Origin: Thermoplasmata archaeon
GTDB taxonomy: Archaea; Thermoplasmatota; Thermoplasmata; Thermoplasmatales; Thermoplasmataceae
DNA length: 64,000 nucleotides
Direction: 5' to 3'
Assembly: GCA_021820525.1 (NCBI GenBank)
Contig: JAKADM010000002.1
Span: forward strand, 186,001 to 250,000
The notes under the pieces were generated by a model. The model was given only the letters and a program-made list of their open reading frames with translations, ran no database searches and had not been told where the DNA came from. Made by a program: the position numbers and the translations under genes. This document shows, in pieces, positions 52,592 to 61,395 of the stretch (its first letter is position 1; the number at the start of each line of letters is the position of its first letter).

Positions 52592-54598
52592 TTACCACAG
52601 ACCGACTTTCCTTATTTTATTTATATAAGTTCCGGAAATTTTAAAGACTCTTTCAAAATTTTCATTGGCAACGGCAGGCACGGAAGCCCTTATTCTTGAT
52701 GGGGAATGGGGATTGCTTGAAACTAACCACCTGAGAAACTCCTCCCTGTCCTTTTCTCTCCAGCTCTGGGCCCATCCTATGAAGAACCTCTGTTCCGGTG
52801 TAAACCCGTCTATGGGTTTCCTCATTTCGGGGTTTCTCTCAAGTCTCCTCTCAAGGGCCTCCAAAGCAATACTCACCCCTCCCAGATCGGCAATATTTTC
52901 GCCCAATGTGAGATCACCATTTATATACAGTCCCGGCAAAACTTCCTGTTCACTGTAAAGCTTGGAGACTTCCTTTGCTTTTCGGTTGAACTCCTCCTCA
53001 TCCTCTTCAGTCCACCATTCTTTCAGGTTTCCATCTGCATCGAATTTTCTCCCCTCATCATCAAATCCATGGGTTATTTCATGGGCGATGGTTCCTCCTG
53101 TTGCCCCATAATTAACGGCATCATCAAGGTCAGGATCAAAGAACGGAGGCTGAAGGATTCCCGCCGGAAAAACAATTTCATTGTCTGTGGGTGAAAAGTA
53201 TGCATTTACTGTTGGGGGTGTCATTTCCCAGAGTTCCCTGTCAACCTTCTTTCCAATTCTTTCAATCATCCTTTCACTTTCAAACACATTGGATCTTAAA
53301 ACATTTCCCAGATAATCATCGGGCGAAATCTGAAGGGTTGAATAATCTATGAACTTTGATGGATAGCCAACCTTTGCCCTGAATTTAGAGAATTTTTCAA
53401 GCGCCCTGGCTTTTGTCTCCTCTCCCATCCAGCTGAGTTTTTTGAGTCTTTCCGTGAACACCTCCCTGATGTCGTTGATCATTTCGTTCATTTTTGTCCT
53501 GTATCTCTCATCAAAATGTTCTCTTACATAGATCTTTCCAAGGGCCTCTCCCATTTCATAATCAAGCAGTCTAACTGCTCTTTTCCATCTTGTCTCAGGC
53601 TGGGATTGACCGAACAGTTTCCTGTGGAAGAAGTCGAAGTTTTCCTCCTCCATCTCCCTGTGGAGAAATGGGGCAGATGACATGAGGACGTTCCATTTCA
53701 GATAGATTTTCCAGTCCTCTATGGAATATTTCTCAATCATTTTTTCCAGATTATGGAAGAAAATGGGCTGGCCCACAATTACATAATCTGTATTGGTTAC
53801 TCCCATCCCCTTCAGGTACGTCGTAATCTCAATCCCGGGGAATTTTTCACTCAGTTCGGAAATCATAAATTTATTGTAGTTCCTTTCAGGGTCCCTCAGT
53901 TCAACCGGTGTGAAGCTCGACATGGCCATTTCCATCTCCATTGTAAATATCTTTTCGGACAGTTCTGCTGCTCTTTTCTCCTCCTCACCGGCAAGAGTGA
54001 ACATTTTTTTCATATGTTCCCTGAACATCTTTCTTATATTCTCAAAGGTATCCTGTGTGTAATATTCCCTGCTTGGAAGGGAAAGGCCACCCTGCGTGAG
54101 GTAGAATGCATATGTGTCACTTTTTTTCATGTCCCCATATGATTCATAGGAAAACATTGCCTCCATCCCCATTTTATGCATTTGTGCAATGACTTGCATC
54201 AGTTTATCCTTACTTTGTAATTCATAAACGATTTTAAGAACATCTTCAGCAGGCTTCATTTTCAATTTCTCGATCAAATCCGTATTCATGGCAGAGATGT
54301 AAAAATCTCCAATCTTCCTTTCTTCAGTTCCTTCCTGCAATTTTTCATCAAAGGCGCATCTCTCAAGTATCTTTCCAAGAACATATCTGTTATATTCAAT
54401 CAGTTCGCTTGTTGCCCCCCATTCCACCTTGTCCTCAGGTATTTCATTGATTTTATCCCAGTTGCCGCATGAATAGGAGTAGAAATCATCTTCCGGTTTA
54501 ACGGTTGTGTCCATATATTCTATTGAAAATTTTGGTTTAGCCGGTGCCTTTTCATCACTTATTTTTTCAACATGCTTTAGGAGTTCCAGTCTTTCCAT
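52592..54598 (-). CDS. M13-family (neprilysin-like) zinc metallopeptidase
   Basis: The 668-residue enzyme has the zinc motif HEITH (TIAHEITHGFDDEGRKFDADGN), the third ligand in LGENIADLGGVSIAL, and NAYFSPTDNEIVFPAGILQPPFF, the substrate-binding motif of the family. The N-terminal part (TVKPEDDFYSYSCGNWDK) is typical. Unlike eukaryotic neprilysins it lacks a membrane anchor and signal peptide, so it is probably cytosolic and degrades peptides, such as those brought in by the Opp system. Confidence 0.95.
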   Translation of the reverse strand: MERLELLKHVEKISDEKAPAKPKFSIEYMDTTVKPEDDFYSYSCGNWDKINEIPEDKVEWGATSELIEYNRYVLGKILERCAFDEKLQEGTEERKIGDFYISAMNTDLIEKLKMKPAEDVLKIVYELQSKDKLMQVIAQMHKMGMEAMFSYESYGDMKKSDTYAFYLTQGGLSLPSREYYTQDTFENIRKMFREHMKKMFTLAGEEEKRAAELSEKIFTMEMEMAMSSFTPVELRDPERNYNKFMISELSEKFPGIEITTYLKGMGVTNTDYVIVGQPIFFHNLEKMIEKYSIEDWKIYLKWNVLMSSAPFLHREMEEENFDFFHRKLFGQSQPETRWKRAVRLLDYEMGEALGKIYVREHFDERYRTKMNEMINDIREVFTERLKKLSWMGEETKARALEKFSKFRAKVGYPSKFIDYSTLQISPDDYLGNVLRSNVFESERMIERIGKKVDRELWEMTPPTVNAYFSPTDNEIVFPAGILQPPFFDPDLDDAVNYGATGGTIAHEITHGFDDEGRKFDADGNLKEWWTEEDEEEFNRKAKEVSKLYSEQEVLPGLYINGDLTLGENIADLGGVSIALEALERRLERNPEMRKPIDGFTPEQRFFIGWAQSWREKDREEFLRWLVSSNPHSPSRIRASVPAVANENFERVFKISGTYINKIRKVGLW

Positions 54599-54753
54599 TT
54601 CACGTTATGGTTGTTTTAAATTATATATTTTTCTACATTCCATAAACGCCCGTGGATTATTGTAATGGTGCTCCAATTATTCCATTAATATTCATTTATA
54701 AATTTTATTTAAAAAGTGCAATACAAATTTGAAGGCTGTACTAAAAAATATGA

Positions 54754-54858
54754 TCAGTCAAAGCCACATCCGCACTGTATTGCTTCAACTTCCTCTTCAT
54801 ACTCGCATCCACAGGATTCGCACCTGTATCTCCTCATTTCCTCGCAGGCTATTTCCAT
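54754..54858 (-). CDS. 34-residue zinc-ribbon protein (too short for ORF track)
   Basis: Read on the minus strand from ATG at 54856-54858, the protein is MEIACEEMRRYRCESCGCEY followed by EEEVEAIQCGCGFD and TGA. The paired motifs CESC and CGC (CxxC...CxC) form a zinc-ribbon like those in rubredoxin-type or RNA-polymerase-associated mini-proteins; there is nothing else in it. The second Met (MRRYRC) may be the real start. It is just downstream of an AT-rich region and unlinked to a neighbouring gene. Confidence 0.7.
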   Translation of the reverse strand: MEIACEEMRRYRCESCGCEYEEEVEAIQCGCGFD

Positions 54859-55361
54859 AATTTGTTCATAAACTTATCCCATATAAAAGTTGCCGTAGCA
54901 AATTTCGACAATAAGTAATGATATTATACATCTGTTTTTCTATCCGTAGGAAGGAGTGTAAGACTATTTCTGGTAAGAATGATGTTTTCCTCACCTTTGT
55001 TTCGTATTTCCGATTCCGTCATTTTTCTCTTTAATATTTAAATGAATTTTTTAATCTATTGATATAAATACATAAAACTGACACTGTTATGCCTTAAAAT
55101 CGTCATATGACTAACATTTTATCCATTATTCCTTAAATTGCCTTAGCTTTGGGAGTATTTCATATATTTCCTGTTTTATCAGACTTAAAAAATTAAATAG
55201 CACTTAAAGGAAACGAAATGTGGAATCTTTTTTGAAAAGAGCTGTGTCAAAGAAAATTATTCTGATCGGTATGATCAACGTTAAAAATAGAATCTGCAAG
55301 GGTTTGACCTAAAAGATTTTTTTTATAACCTTGGGTTGGATGTTTTAAGGAGTTTTCACAC
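54859..55361. other. Long intergenic region, no gene recognised
   Basis: About 500 AT-rich bases between the zinc-ribbon gene and the cysteine-rich cassette. I find no credible ORF or RNA. Several TATA-like runs occur (ATATTTAAATG, TTGATATAAATACAT). The sequence composition differs from the denser left part of the window, which suggests a boundary of an acquired block (inference). Confidence 0.4.
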
Positions 55362-55378
55362 GTTAAATATATATATAC
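55362..55378 (+). promoter_or_regulatory. TATA-box promoter of the cysteine-rich cassette
   Basis: GTTAAATATATATATAC is centred about 28 nt before the GTG at 55396. This makes the track's upstream TTG (55336) unlikely, as it would lie before the promoter. Confidence 0.6.
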
Positions 55379-55395
55379 AATTAATATGTTACATT

Positions 55396-56130
55396 GTGCA
55401 AAATATACTTAAGAAGGAAATCAATCTTCTAAATCTTGATATCAGCTTTGAAGATTTTTGTTCTGGACTTGCAAGAATACCATTTATTGGTTCTATAACG
55501 TCAATGATTCTTGTTTGTTCCTTTTTGACTGGTAATGAGAGTATGGAAAAACAAAATGGTACTGATAGCATGATAAATAGCATCTCTCCATTTCAACAAA
55601 TGGAGATAGGTGGAAGCGGCGGCACATACTGTTCCAGGACAACTTATTACGGAGGTTTTTCTTTTTCGTGCTGTATACATGCCAACCCAATATTCAGCGC
55701 AAAAGGCAAAAATGTTATGGAGCATCTTTGTTTAGAAGTATCCCAGCAGGTACTTGTATCCAGGGCTAACGGTTTTCAGTCTTTTTATGTTTTACCTGCA
55801 AAAAATTCAACAGAGATAGGAGTATGTCCGAATATATTTTTGTATTGCAAACCATACTCTTATGGGGTATTTAAAGAGACTGAGGGCGTTGTATACGAAC
55901 CGATATCCCTAAGTTGTCAGGGTTGTGAATTTACATGGAACCCATCTTTTTCAGTATCTCAAACATTTTTTGGTACTCCCACGATTACTTTCAATTTTCT
56001 TTTACAGGTCATAATTCAGCATGACGGGGGCAATGTAAAAATTTATGAATGGGAATCCTTAAATGGAAAAATAGGTATAGATTGGGCAGAAGTGGTGATG
56101 GGTATAATTTCAATTCCAGTCCCATCATAA
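55396..56130 (+). CDS. Cysteine-rich hypothetical protein, first gene of ABC cassette
   Basis: Initiated from GTG at 55396, leaderless by TATA spacing, it has 244 residues. I do not recognise it. A hydrophobic segment (about 31-47, IPFIGSITSMILVCSFL) could be a signal or anchor. After it comes a Gly-rich turn (IGGSGGTYCS) and a long beta-rich region. Ten cysteines are present in the whole protein, most in the exported part as CC, CxxC (CQGC) and single residues, suggesting disulfides. The C-terminal half (FSVSQTFFGTPTITFNFLLQVIIQHDGG) looks like beta-strands. Twenty bases before the next gene, so co-transcribed. A secreted toxin, bacteriocin-like or surface role is possible, but no homology supports it. 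Confidence 0.7.
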   Translation: MQNILKKEINLLNLDISFEDFCSGLARIPFIGSITSMILVCSFLTGNESMEKQNGTDSMINSISPFQQMEIGGSGGTYCSRTTYYGGFSFSCCIHANPIFSAKGKNVMEHLCLEVSQQVLVSRANGFQSFYVLPAKNSTEIGVCPNIFLYCKPYSYGVFKETEGVVYEPISLSCQGCEFTWNPSFSVSQTFFGTPTITFNFLLQVIIQHDGGNVKIYEWESLNGKIGIDWAEVVMGIISIPVPS

Positions 56131-56150
56131 TAATTTAAGGGAGAATTCCT

Positions 56151-57023
56151 ATGAAAGTTAAGAAATTTCTGGCTATAAGCATATCACTTCTGACAATAGT
56201 TTCTGGTGTTTTGCTTTTCTATCCAATTATCCATGAGGAATACAGGAGAGATTCCCTGAACAGCAATCCTCTCAATCCTGGAACGGTTTTTAAATACTCT
56301 TTCTATGCATATGCTATTTATACAAAGCAACTTTACCAGACCCATCAACAGTTTACCTGTACCGATACTTCAAATGGAACCCTGACAATTGAAGTCAATC
56401 CAAACTCAACAATCTCTGTAAGTGTTACAGAGACGTCAGTGGTTCCGGGGCATATGGGGAATTATGGATTTAAAGGATATCTTAGTTCAAACAATTGTCT
56501 CATAAAATACTTTCTCAATAATGTTTCGCTTTCATCACCATTCATCCAGATAAATAGCCTTGTGGGAAAGGTATCCAGTTCACAGCACATATTTTGTTAT
56601 CATCGTGATAGATGGGGACAGGGATTATGCTCAGATTGCTGGACTTTGCCAACAGATTTGAACATAATAAATATTCATACCTGCGGAATGAATACAAGCG
56701 AAACATCATACAGTGATAATTTTCCAAACAGACTCTGTTATGACCAGTCAGGAGGAGGTTATAATATACTCACCTATGCCTCCTTAAATGGAAATTTCAG
56801 TCTTGCAAAAACTCTGTTTCCAAATTCTGACGTTTTTCTGGCACAGGGTCTGTCAATCAATCTTTTGAAAACCAATGCAGGTCTCCACCCTCTTGTAAAA
56901 GAATACTATATAAGCATTTATGCATCCTATGTCTTATTCATTTGGGTATTATCAGCACCGGTAATTTATTCCGTAATATACTCGGCAAGAAAAAGGTCAA
57001 ATGGCAGGAGAGGCTTGAAATAG
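56151..57023 (+). CDS. Cys-containing bitopic exported protein of ABC cassette
   Basis: The 290-residue protein has an N-terminal helix (about 5-25, FLAISISLLTIVSGVLLFYP) and a C-terminal helix (about 257-278, YASYVLFIWVLSAPVIYSVIYS) followed by a basic tail, so a roughly 230-residue domain faces the outside. That domain has seven cysteines (for example CSDC, HIFCYH) and N-x-S/T sites. No family recognised. Start preceded by GGGAGAATTCCT. It ends one base before the ABC ATPase start, so all five genes are one operon. Confidence 0.75.
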   Translation: MKVKKFLAISISLLTIVSGVLLFYPIIHEEYRRDSLNSNPLNPGTVFKYSFYAYAIYTKQLYQTHQQFTCTDTSNGTLTIEVNPNSTISVSVTETSVVPGHMGNYGFKGYLSSNNCLIKYFLNNVSLSSPFIQINSLVGKVSSSQHIFCYHRDRWGQGLCSDCWTLPTDLNIINIHTCGMNTSETSYSDNFPNRLCYDQSGGGYNILTYASLNGNFSLAKTLFPNSDVFLAQGLSINLLKTNAGLHPLVKEYYISIYASYVLFIWVLSAPVIYSVIYSARKRSNGRRGLK

Positions 57024-57911
57024 ATGTTCATAGAAATTTCAGGAGTGAGGGTACAGTATGCCCAAAATGAATCTCTGTGCAATATAAACCTGCAAATTCC
57101 TGAAGGAATTACGGTCATCATAGGCAGGAATGGTGCTGGAAAGAGCAGTCTAATATCTGTACTTGAAGGCCTGGTGAGAATTGATCGAAGGGAAAATGTT
57201 AGATTTTCAGGGATCCCAGTTTACAAAAAGCCCCATCTGGTCTTCAAGGACGTGGCTTCTATTCCTGAGAAGCCCTTTCCTTTGCTTGGCCCCACAGTGA
57301 AAGACTGGATCAGAATGTATTCTGTTATCAGGGAAATATCTTTTGAAAGAATGAAATTTCTCCTGAACTATTTTGACCTGAACTATTTACTGAGGCAAAA
57401 AAGTAAATTTTTAAGCATGGGAGAAACTCAGCTGGTGGCCGTAATTCTGTGTCTTGCATCAAAGGCCAGATACTTTATTCTTGATGAGCCAAATGCCAAT
57501 TTAGACAGAGAGAATCGCATAAAGCTTTCCAACGTCATAGAAAAAATGAGAGATGAAATGGGAGCATCATTTCTCATAACATCTCACATACTTGATGAAA
57601 TCCTATCCATCGCAGATTCCATAATCATGTTCAGTCGTGACAAAATTTCCAATCCGATGCCAAATGAAATAAAAAAGAAATTTCTAATCCTTAAATCCCT
57701 TGACCCTGAGAGACTTGAGGAAAAAATAAAGGGAAAGATAAAGTATGGAATTCAGGGCAGAGATATAATGATCAGAGACGGGAAACTTGGGGCATTAATG
57801 GCATTGCTTGATGAGGATATTATGGAGCAGATAATCAGCATAAATGCCTATCCAGAATTTATTGAAGGTGAATTTAAAAATGACTCTGAGGAAGAGCATA
57901 AGCACGATTGA
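57024..57911 (+). CDS. ABC transporter ATPase with degenerate signature (cassette)
   Basis: The 295-residue protein has Walker A GRNGAGKSS, a divergent signature LSMGETQLVAV, Walker B FILDEPNANLD with the catalytic Glu, and the H-loop ITSHILDE. This is the style of ABC-2 exporters (type used for antibiotics, lantibiotics or immunity). The C-terminal extension of about 85 residues (from KKKFLILKSLDPERL) is not part of the ATPase core. It directly follows the bitopic gene and its end overlaps the permease start by 32 bases. Confidence 0.9.
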   Translation: MFIEISGVRVQYAQNESLCNINLQIPEGITVIIGRNGAGKSSLISVLEGLVRIDRRENVRFSGIPVYKKPHLVFKDVASIPEKPFPLLGPTVKDWIRMYSVIREISFERMKFLLNYFDLNYLLRQKSKFLSMGETQLVAVILCLASKARYFILDEPNANLDRENRIKLSNVIEKMRDEMGASFLITSHILDEILSIADSIIMFSRDKISNPMPNEIKKKFLILKSLDPERLEEKIKGKIKYGIQGRDIMIRDGKLGALMALLDEDIMEQIISINAYPEFIEGEFKNDSEEEHKHD

Positions 57912-58566
57912 ATTTTTGACGAACCGTTTTCAAATCAGGGAACTCACTCTCATACTTTCTCTTTTCTTCATCATATTCGAGGTTTCCTCCGTATTCGGAG
58001 AAAATCATTCCCCAATTCTGTATATATTTATCCTCATACCTTCAACCACCTTGCCCTTTTATGCCTCTCTGTCATCTTTTTCCTTTGGTCAGCGAATAGA
58101 AACAGGTTACATTGGTTTCATCTTTACAATGCCAGTAAGGAGACAGATAATGCTGAGCGCAATGGCTCTCTTTGAAATTCTGATCGTTCCAACCTACATA
58201 TGGGCAGCTGGTTTTCTCATAATTTATCTTAATTCATTCGTTTTTCCCCTTAATCTCGTGATTTACGGATGGCTCCTTTTAGTGTCATGGTTTGCGTTCA
58301 CGATATCTCTTGGGAGGCTTTATGGGGCCGTATCAAGAAATGGTTTAATTTCCTTTGTACTCACCTTTGGTACAATTCTGGCTATTTTCAATATTGATGG
58401 AAACAAAGAATTAAGTAGATTCATTCTCCTTTTTATTTCCAATAAATTCTTTATATTGTCTTCACAGCACATATTCTTGCTGTTCATCTCACTTGCAGTT
58501 TCAGCTGTCCTTATAGCTGTATCCAATTTTATAACACTTCACTCAGACCTGAAGAGTGGCAGGTGA
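57880..58566 (+). CDS. ABC-2-type permease of the cassette
   Basis: The ATG at 57880 (MTLRKSISTIEFL) is preferred to the track's earlier start, giving 228 residues with about six hydrophobic segments (for example ILSLFFIIFEVSSVFG, TYIWAAGFLIIYLNSF, LVSWFAFTISLGRLYG and FLLFISLAVSAVLIAVSNF). The topology matches a half-size ABC-2 permease. It partners the ATPase upstream (overlap of 32 bases). Substrate is unknown; it could export or expel a peptide linked to the cysteine-rich protein (inference). Confidence 0.85.
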   Translation: MTLRKSISTIEFLTNRFQIRELTLILSLFFIIFEVSSVFGENHSPILYIFILIPSTTLPFYASLSSFSFGQRIETGYIGFIFTMPVRRQIMLSAMALFEILIVPTYIWAAGFLIIYLNSFVFPLNLVIYGWLLLVSWFAFTISLGRLYGAVSRNGLISFVLTFGTILAIFNIDGNKELSRFILLFISNKFFILSSQHIFLLFISLAVSAVLIAVSNFITLHSDLKSGR

Positions 58567-58570
58567 GGAA

Positions 58571-59164
58571 ATGTTCCATTTCAAAAAATCAATCCTCATT
58601 ATGATTGCCCTTGGTATTATTCTCATATCAGTGTTTAATTACTCAGGATCGGTTTCCGGAAACATTTCAATGAAAGAAAATGTTTCCGGGGAGTTTTGTA
58701 ATTATAACATCAGCTCTAGCGATTACGTTTCAATTTCATTTATTTCATATGGCTATTCTGCCACTGCCTCAATTTATAACCCATTTTTTCAGGAAAATGT
58801 TAAAAATACATCGGCCTACATTGTTCAGGATTTTGCCCTTTTGAAGAGGGTTTCAAACGGTTCATATGTGCCAGTCAGCCAGATTTATCTCAACATGACA
58901 GGTATATCCATATGCTCTACCGAACTGAATCTAACACCTGGATCATACAAACTGGAAATGTCTATGATTTTTGATTTCACAAACATTTCCAAACTTGTCA
59001 ATTTTACTAACGAATCAAACTTACACAGTTATGTGGTTCTCAGGCTGGGATTTTCAGCGGTGCTATTCTACCTTTCAGTATTCGATGTTTCAGGTCTTAT
59101 GCTACTCATTGCAATGGCATATGTGTGGCATAGGAGAGATCTGAAACATGATATTTTTAAATAA
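58571..59164 (+). CDS. Exported bitopic protein, last gene of the ABC cassette
   Basis: The ATG at 58571 (MFHFKKSILIMIALGIILI), just after GGTGAGGAA, is preferred to the GTG at 58556. The 197-residue protein has an N-terminal helix, an outside domain rich in Asn and Ser with only two cysteines (EFC, ISIC), and a C-terminal helix (about 165-187) with a basic tail (HRRDLKHD). Same topology as the 56151 gene, so the two may form a surface complex with the permease. No family recognised. It starts four bases after the permease stop. Confidence 0.75.
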   Translation: MFHFKKSILIMIALGIILISVFNYSGSVSGNISMKENVSGEFCNYNISSSDYVSISFISYGYSATASIYNPFFQENVKNTSAYIVQDFALLKRVSNGSYVPVSQIYLNMTGISICSTELNLTPGSYKLEMSMIFDFTNISKLVNFTNESNLHSYVVLRLGFSAVLFYLSVFDVSGLMLLIAMAYVWHRRDLKHDIFK

Positions 59165-59260
59165 TGATTCTGTGGCTGCGTTTTCATGGTTTAATTCATA
59201 TCCATTTTTTAATTTTACATTCCAAATTGGTTTCAGGGTATTTTATATGATGTAACTTGG

Positions 59261-59281
59261 CTAAAATTGTTATGCTCTTTT
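59261..59281. repeat. Direct repeat copy 1 (CTAAAATTGTTAT)
   Basis: CTAAAATTGTTATGCTCTTTT here is repeated at 59368 as CTAAAATTGTTATACTTTTAT: 13 identical bases plus a partly matching tail, about 107 bp apart. It lies before the IS630-like remnant and may mark a partial duplication of its left end. Confidence 0.5.
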
Positions 59282-59367
59282 CCACACATGAATGGAGATC
59301 TCAATCGATGGGCAGTTTTAAGGAACAGGACATAATAGTCTTTCATACCTGAAACTATAGTCTATTA

Positions 59368-59387
59368 CTAAAATTGTTATACTTTTA
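59368..59387. repeat. Direct repeat copy 2 (CTAAAATTGTTAT)
   Basis: Second copy of the repeat at 59261; see that entry. It overlaps the end of the left inverted repeat of the IS remnant. Confidence 0.5.
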
Positions 59388-59401
59388 TCATTTACATTCA
59401 A

Positions 59402-60411
59402 ATGGCCAAAACGGAAATGTATCCCATCGAAAGAAAGATGGGAGATGATAATCTGAACAGGCTGATCAGGAGCCTTGAAAGAAGCACACAGGACCTGAAT
59501 AGGCTTTTCTTCATCAGGTACGATATGATGATGATTCTGTTGAATCAGCATCAAGAAAGATCGGCGTAACAAAGATGATGGGGTATCTCTGGCAGAAGAG
59601 ATGGAAACATGACGGATACAGGGGGCTGATACAGAGATATGCAAGGAAGGGGCCATCAAAGATGTCCCCCCGTCCAGCTGAAGGAACTGAAGGAGAAACT
59701 GCATGAAGGGCATTTCAAAATATCACAGGTAAAAGATATGATAAGGGATGATTATGGAATTCAGTACGCGATGAAGCAGGTATGGGTCATACTGAAGAAG
59801 ATGGGCATGAAGCATGCAAAACCATATCCCCATGATAAGAGAAGACCAGGGAATGGTGAGGATATTCTAAAAAAACTCAGGCAAAGTATCCATAAAGGAA
59901 TCCGTTATTGGATTCCTTTATGAGTCTGAGCCGCAGACAACAGTCAACACTGTAAGGTTTTGGTCTTACATGAAGCCTTAGATAATCGGGGTAATTCCAA
60001 AAACATGGCAAATACATTGGGTTTCTATTCACTCAATGGAAAGAGAGCGTTGTTGATTTTCAGGATCATTCAAGGAAGGAAAACGTCATAGTTTTCATAA
60101 ATAAGATAAGGGAAAAGAATCCTGAAAAGGTAATAATCATAATACTGGACAAATTTAGATCACATCTTTCAAAATTGGTTGTTGAAACTGCAGTAATGCT
60201 GAATATCAAAATGATATTCCTTCCCCTGTGTATTCTCCTGATCTCAATCCTGTAGAATTCATATGGAAGAGTGTCAGGAGATCTGTATCCATTGCTCCAA
60301 TAGATTGAGAAGGCGATCTGAAAGACAGGATAAGGAAGGGTTTTGTGAGTCTCTCAGGAAAACTGACATTTGCAAAAAGATAGGCAGAGAAATTCATGGA
60401 TACAAGTATAA
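59402..60411 (+). pseudogene. IS630-family transposase, broken by frameshifts and stops
   Basis: Fragments in different frames match the order of an IS630/Tc1-type transposase. They are an N-terminal HTH region (LNRLFFIRY, then SVESASRKIGVTKMMGYLWQKRW), LKEKLHEGHFKISQVKDMIRDDYGIQY with WVILKKMGMKHAKP, the first DDE segment as FLYESEPQTTVNTVRFWSY (Asp of the usual DE pair is Tyr), GFYSLNGKS, then VIIIILDKFRSHLSKLV (second Asp), and after a further shift YSPDLNPVEFIWKSVRRS (with the Glu). Stops lie at the ends of several fragments. The 94-residue ORF at 59639 is one of them. It cannot be active. Confidence 0.85.
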
Positions 60412-60459
60412 TAGTGCAGGTAATTGACTATAATATGTCTCAAACCAAATATATTTTCT

Positions 60460-61395
60460 TTATCTGAATATTAATGAAATTTCACTGTTCAAAAAGCTTT
60501 CAAATCTTGTCAAAACAATGAAACTATTGCATAGTGTCTCAATTTCTTCGATGCAAACGTCCATTTCTGACATAGAATCATAATATAGTAAAATGTTGAA
60601 ATAAGAACTACTATCATAATATAGAAGGAAATTCTCAGACAATTTTGGTAAGTTTAGAACATCATGGAGTTTTACTTCATCCTTCAAGTCATCTTTTAAA
60701 ATAACAACCACAAATAAACCAAATCCTTTTACTAAAGACTGATTTAGTAAGGGATAGGTACTGAAATACCTTCTCCTGGTGAGGTCGTCCAGTTTGCGTG
60801 TTACGGTTCTTACGGGTTTTCCTGAATTTTCCGCAATGTCTTTAATTTTTACCTCAAACATATTTCGGTAGCTTATATAATCCATAATTCTCCTAACATT
60901 CAGATCCATCGATGGTAATGTCGAATATTGTTCCTTACTTACCAAAACTTCCCTGCTGCTAAGATCAGAAAAGTCAAGGAGGATTTTAAGTTGTTTTGTT
61001 ATAATTTCTGGAGAGGAATCAATAAGGTTAACGGTTAAAAGCCAGTCAGTTGAGTTTGAAAGTTTCATCTTTCCTGAAACGTGATAAACATAACCTTTAT
61101 GGGCCATCTCCACAAAATAAATACGGAATAATTTGGAAATTGTCTGCCCTATTTCATCGCTGTCAAGACCTTTGATTTCAACAGTCTGGCGTCTGGCAAT
61201 TAATGGAGAAGGAAGAAAAATCAAATTCTTGATGTAACCACTTGAAAATAGGCTTCCATAGTTGCGGTATACAGTAGCAGGATTTAGATTTAAATTCTTA
61301 GAGATATTGTACGGTGTCGGCCTTGATGAAAACTTTTGTACGTTATGTCCTGGCCAGTTTAATGAACGGAATATCAACTTGATAGTCTTATCCAT
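60460..61395 (-). CDS. Predicted transcription regulator with two HTH regions
   Basis: The 311-residue protein appears to have an N-terminal winged-helix (PYNISKNLNLNPATVYRNYGSLFSSGYI) and a second HTH near residues 180-215 (VKIKDIAENSGKPVRTVTRKLDDLTRRRYF). Between and after them are alpha/beta regions without recognised ligand motif. The architecture recalls the duplicated HTH regulators common in Thermoplasmata, but no named family is assigned. A TATA-like ATTAAATAT is centred about 26 nt before the ATG. It is divergent from the 61515 operon and may control it or the neighbouring cassette. Confidence 0.78.
   Translation of the reverse strand: MDKTIKLIFRSLNWPGHNVQKFSSRPTPYNISKNLNLNPATVYRNYGSLFSSGYIKNLIFLPSPLIARRQTVEIKGLDSDEIGQTISKLFRIYFVEMAHKGYVYHVSGKMKLSNSTDWLLTVNLIDSSPEIITKQLKILLDFSDLSSREVLVSKEQYSTLPSMDLNVRRIMDYISYRNMFEVKIKDIAENSGKPVRTVTRKLDDLTRRRYFSTYPLLNQSLVKGFGLFVVVILKDDLKDEVKLHDVLNLPKLSENFLLYYDSSSYFNILLYYDSMSEMDVCIEEIETLCNSFIVLTRFESFLNSEISLIFR

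Larger units (their letters stand above)
59354..60434 (+). mobile_element. Degenerate IS630-family insertion sequence
   Basis: The element covers a decayed transposase with imperfect inverted ends: ACTATAGTCTATTAC on the left, and GTAATTGACTATAAT on the right, which match at 13 of 15 positions when one is reverse-complemented. An alternative outer pair is TTGGTTTCAG (59227-59236) against CTCAAACCAA (60439-60448). I cannot tell which is the true boundary. IS630 elements normally duplicate a TA dinucleotide; target-site duplication is not clear here. Confidence 0.55.

Noticed and set aside
55493-55725. Minus-strand ORFs of 65 and 74 residues opposite the cysteine-rich gene
   Set aside because: Antisense shadows without start support; the plus strand has the promoter and operon context.
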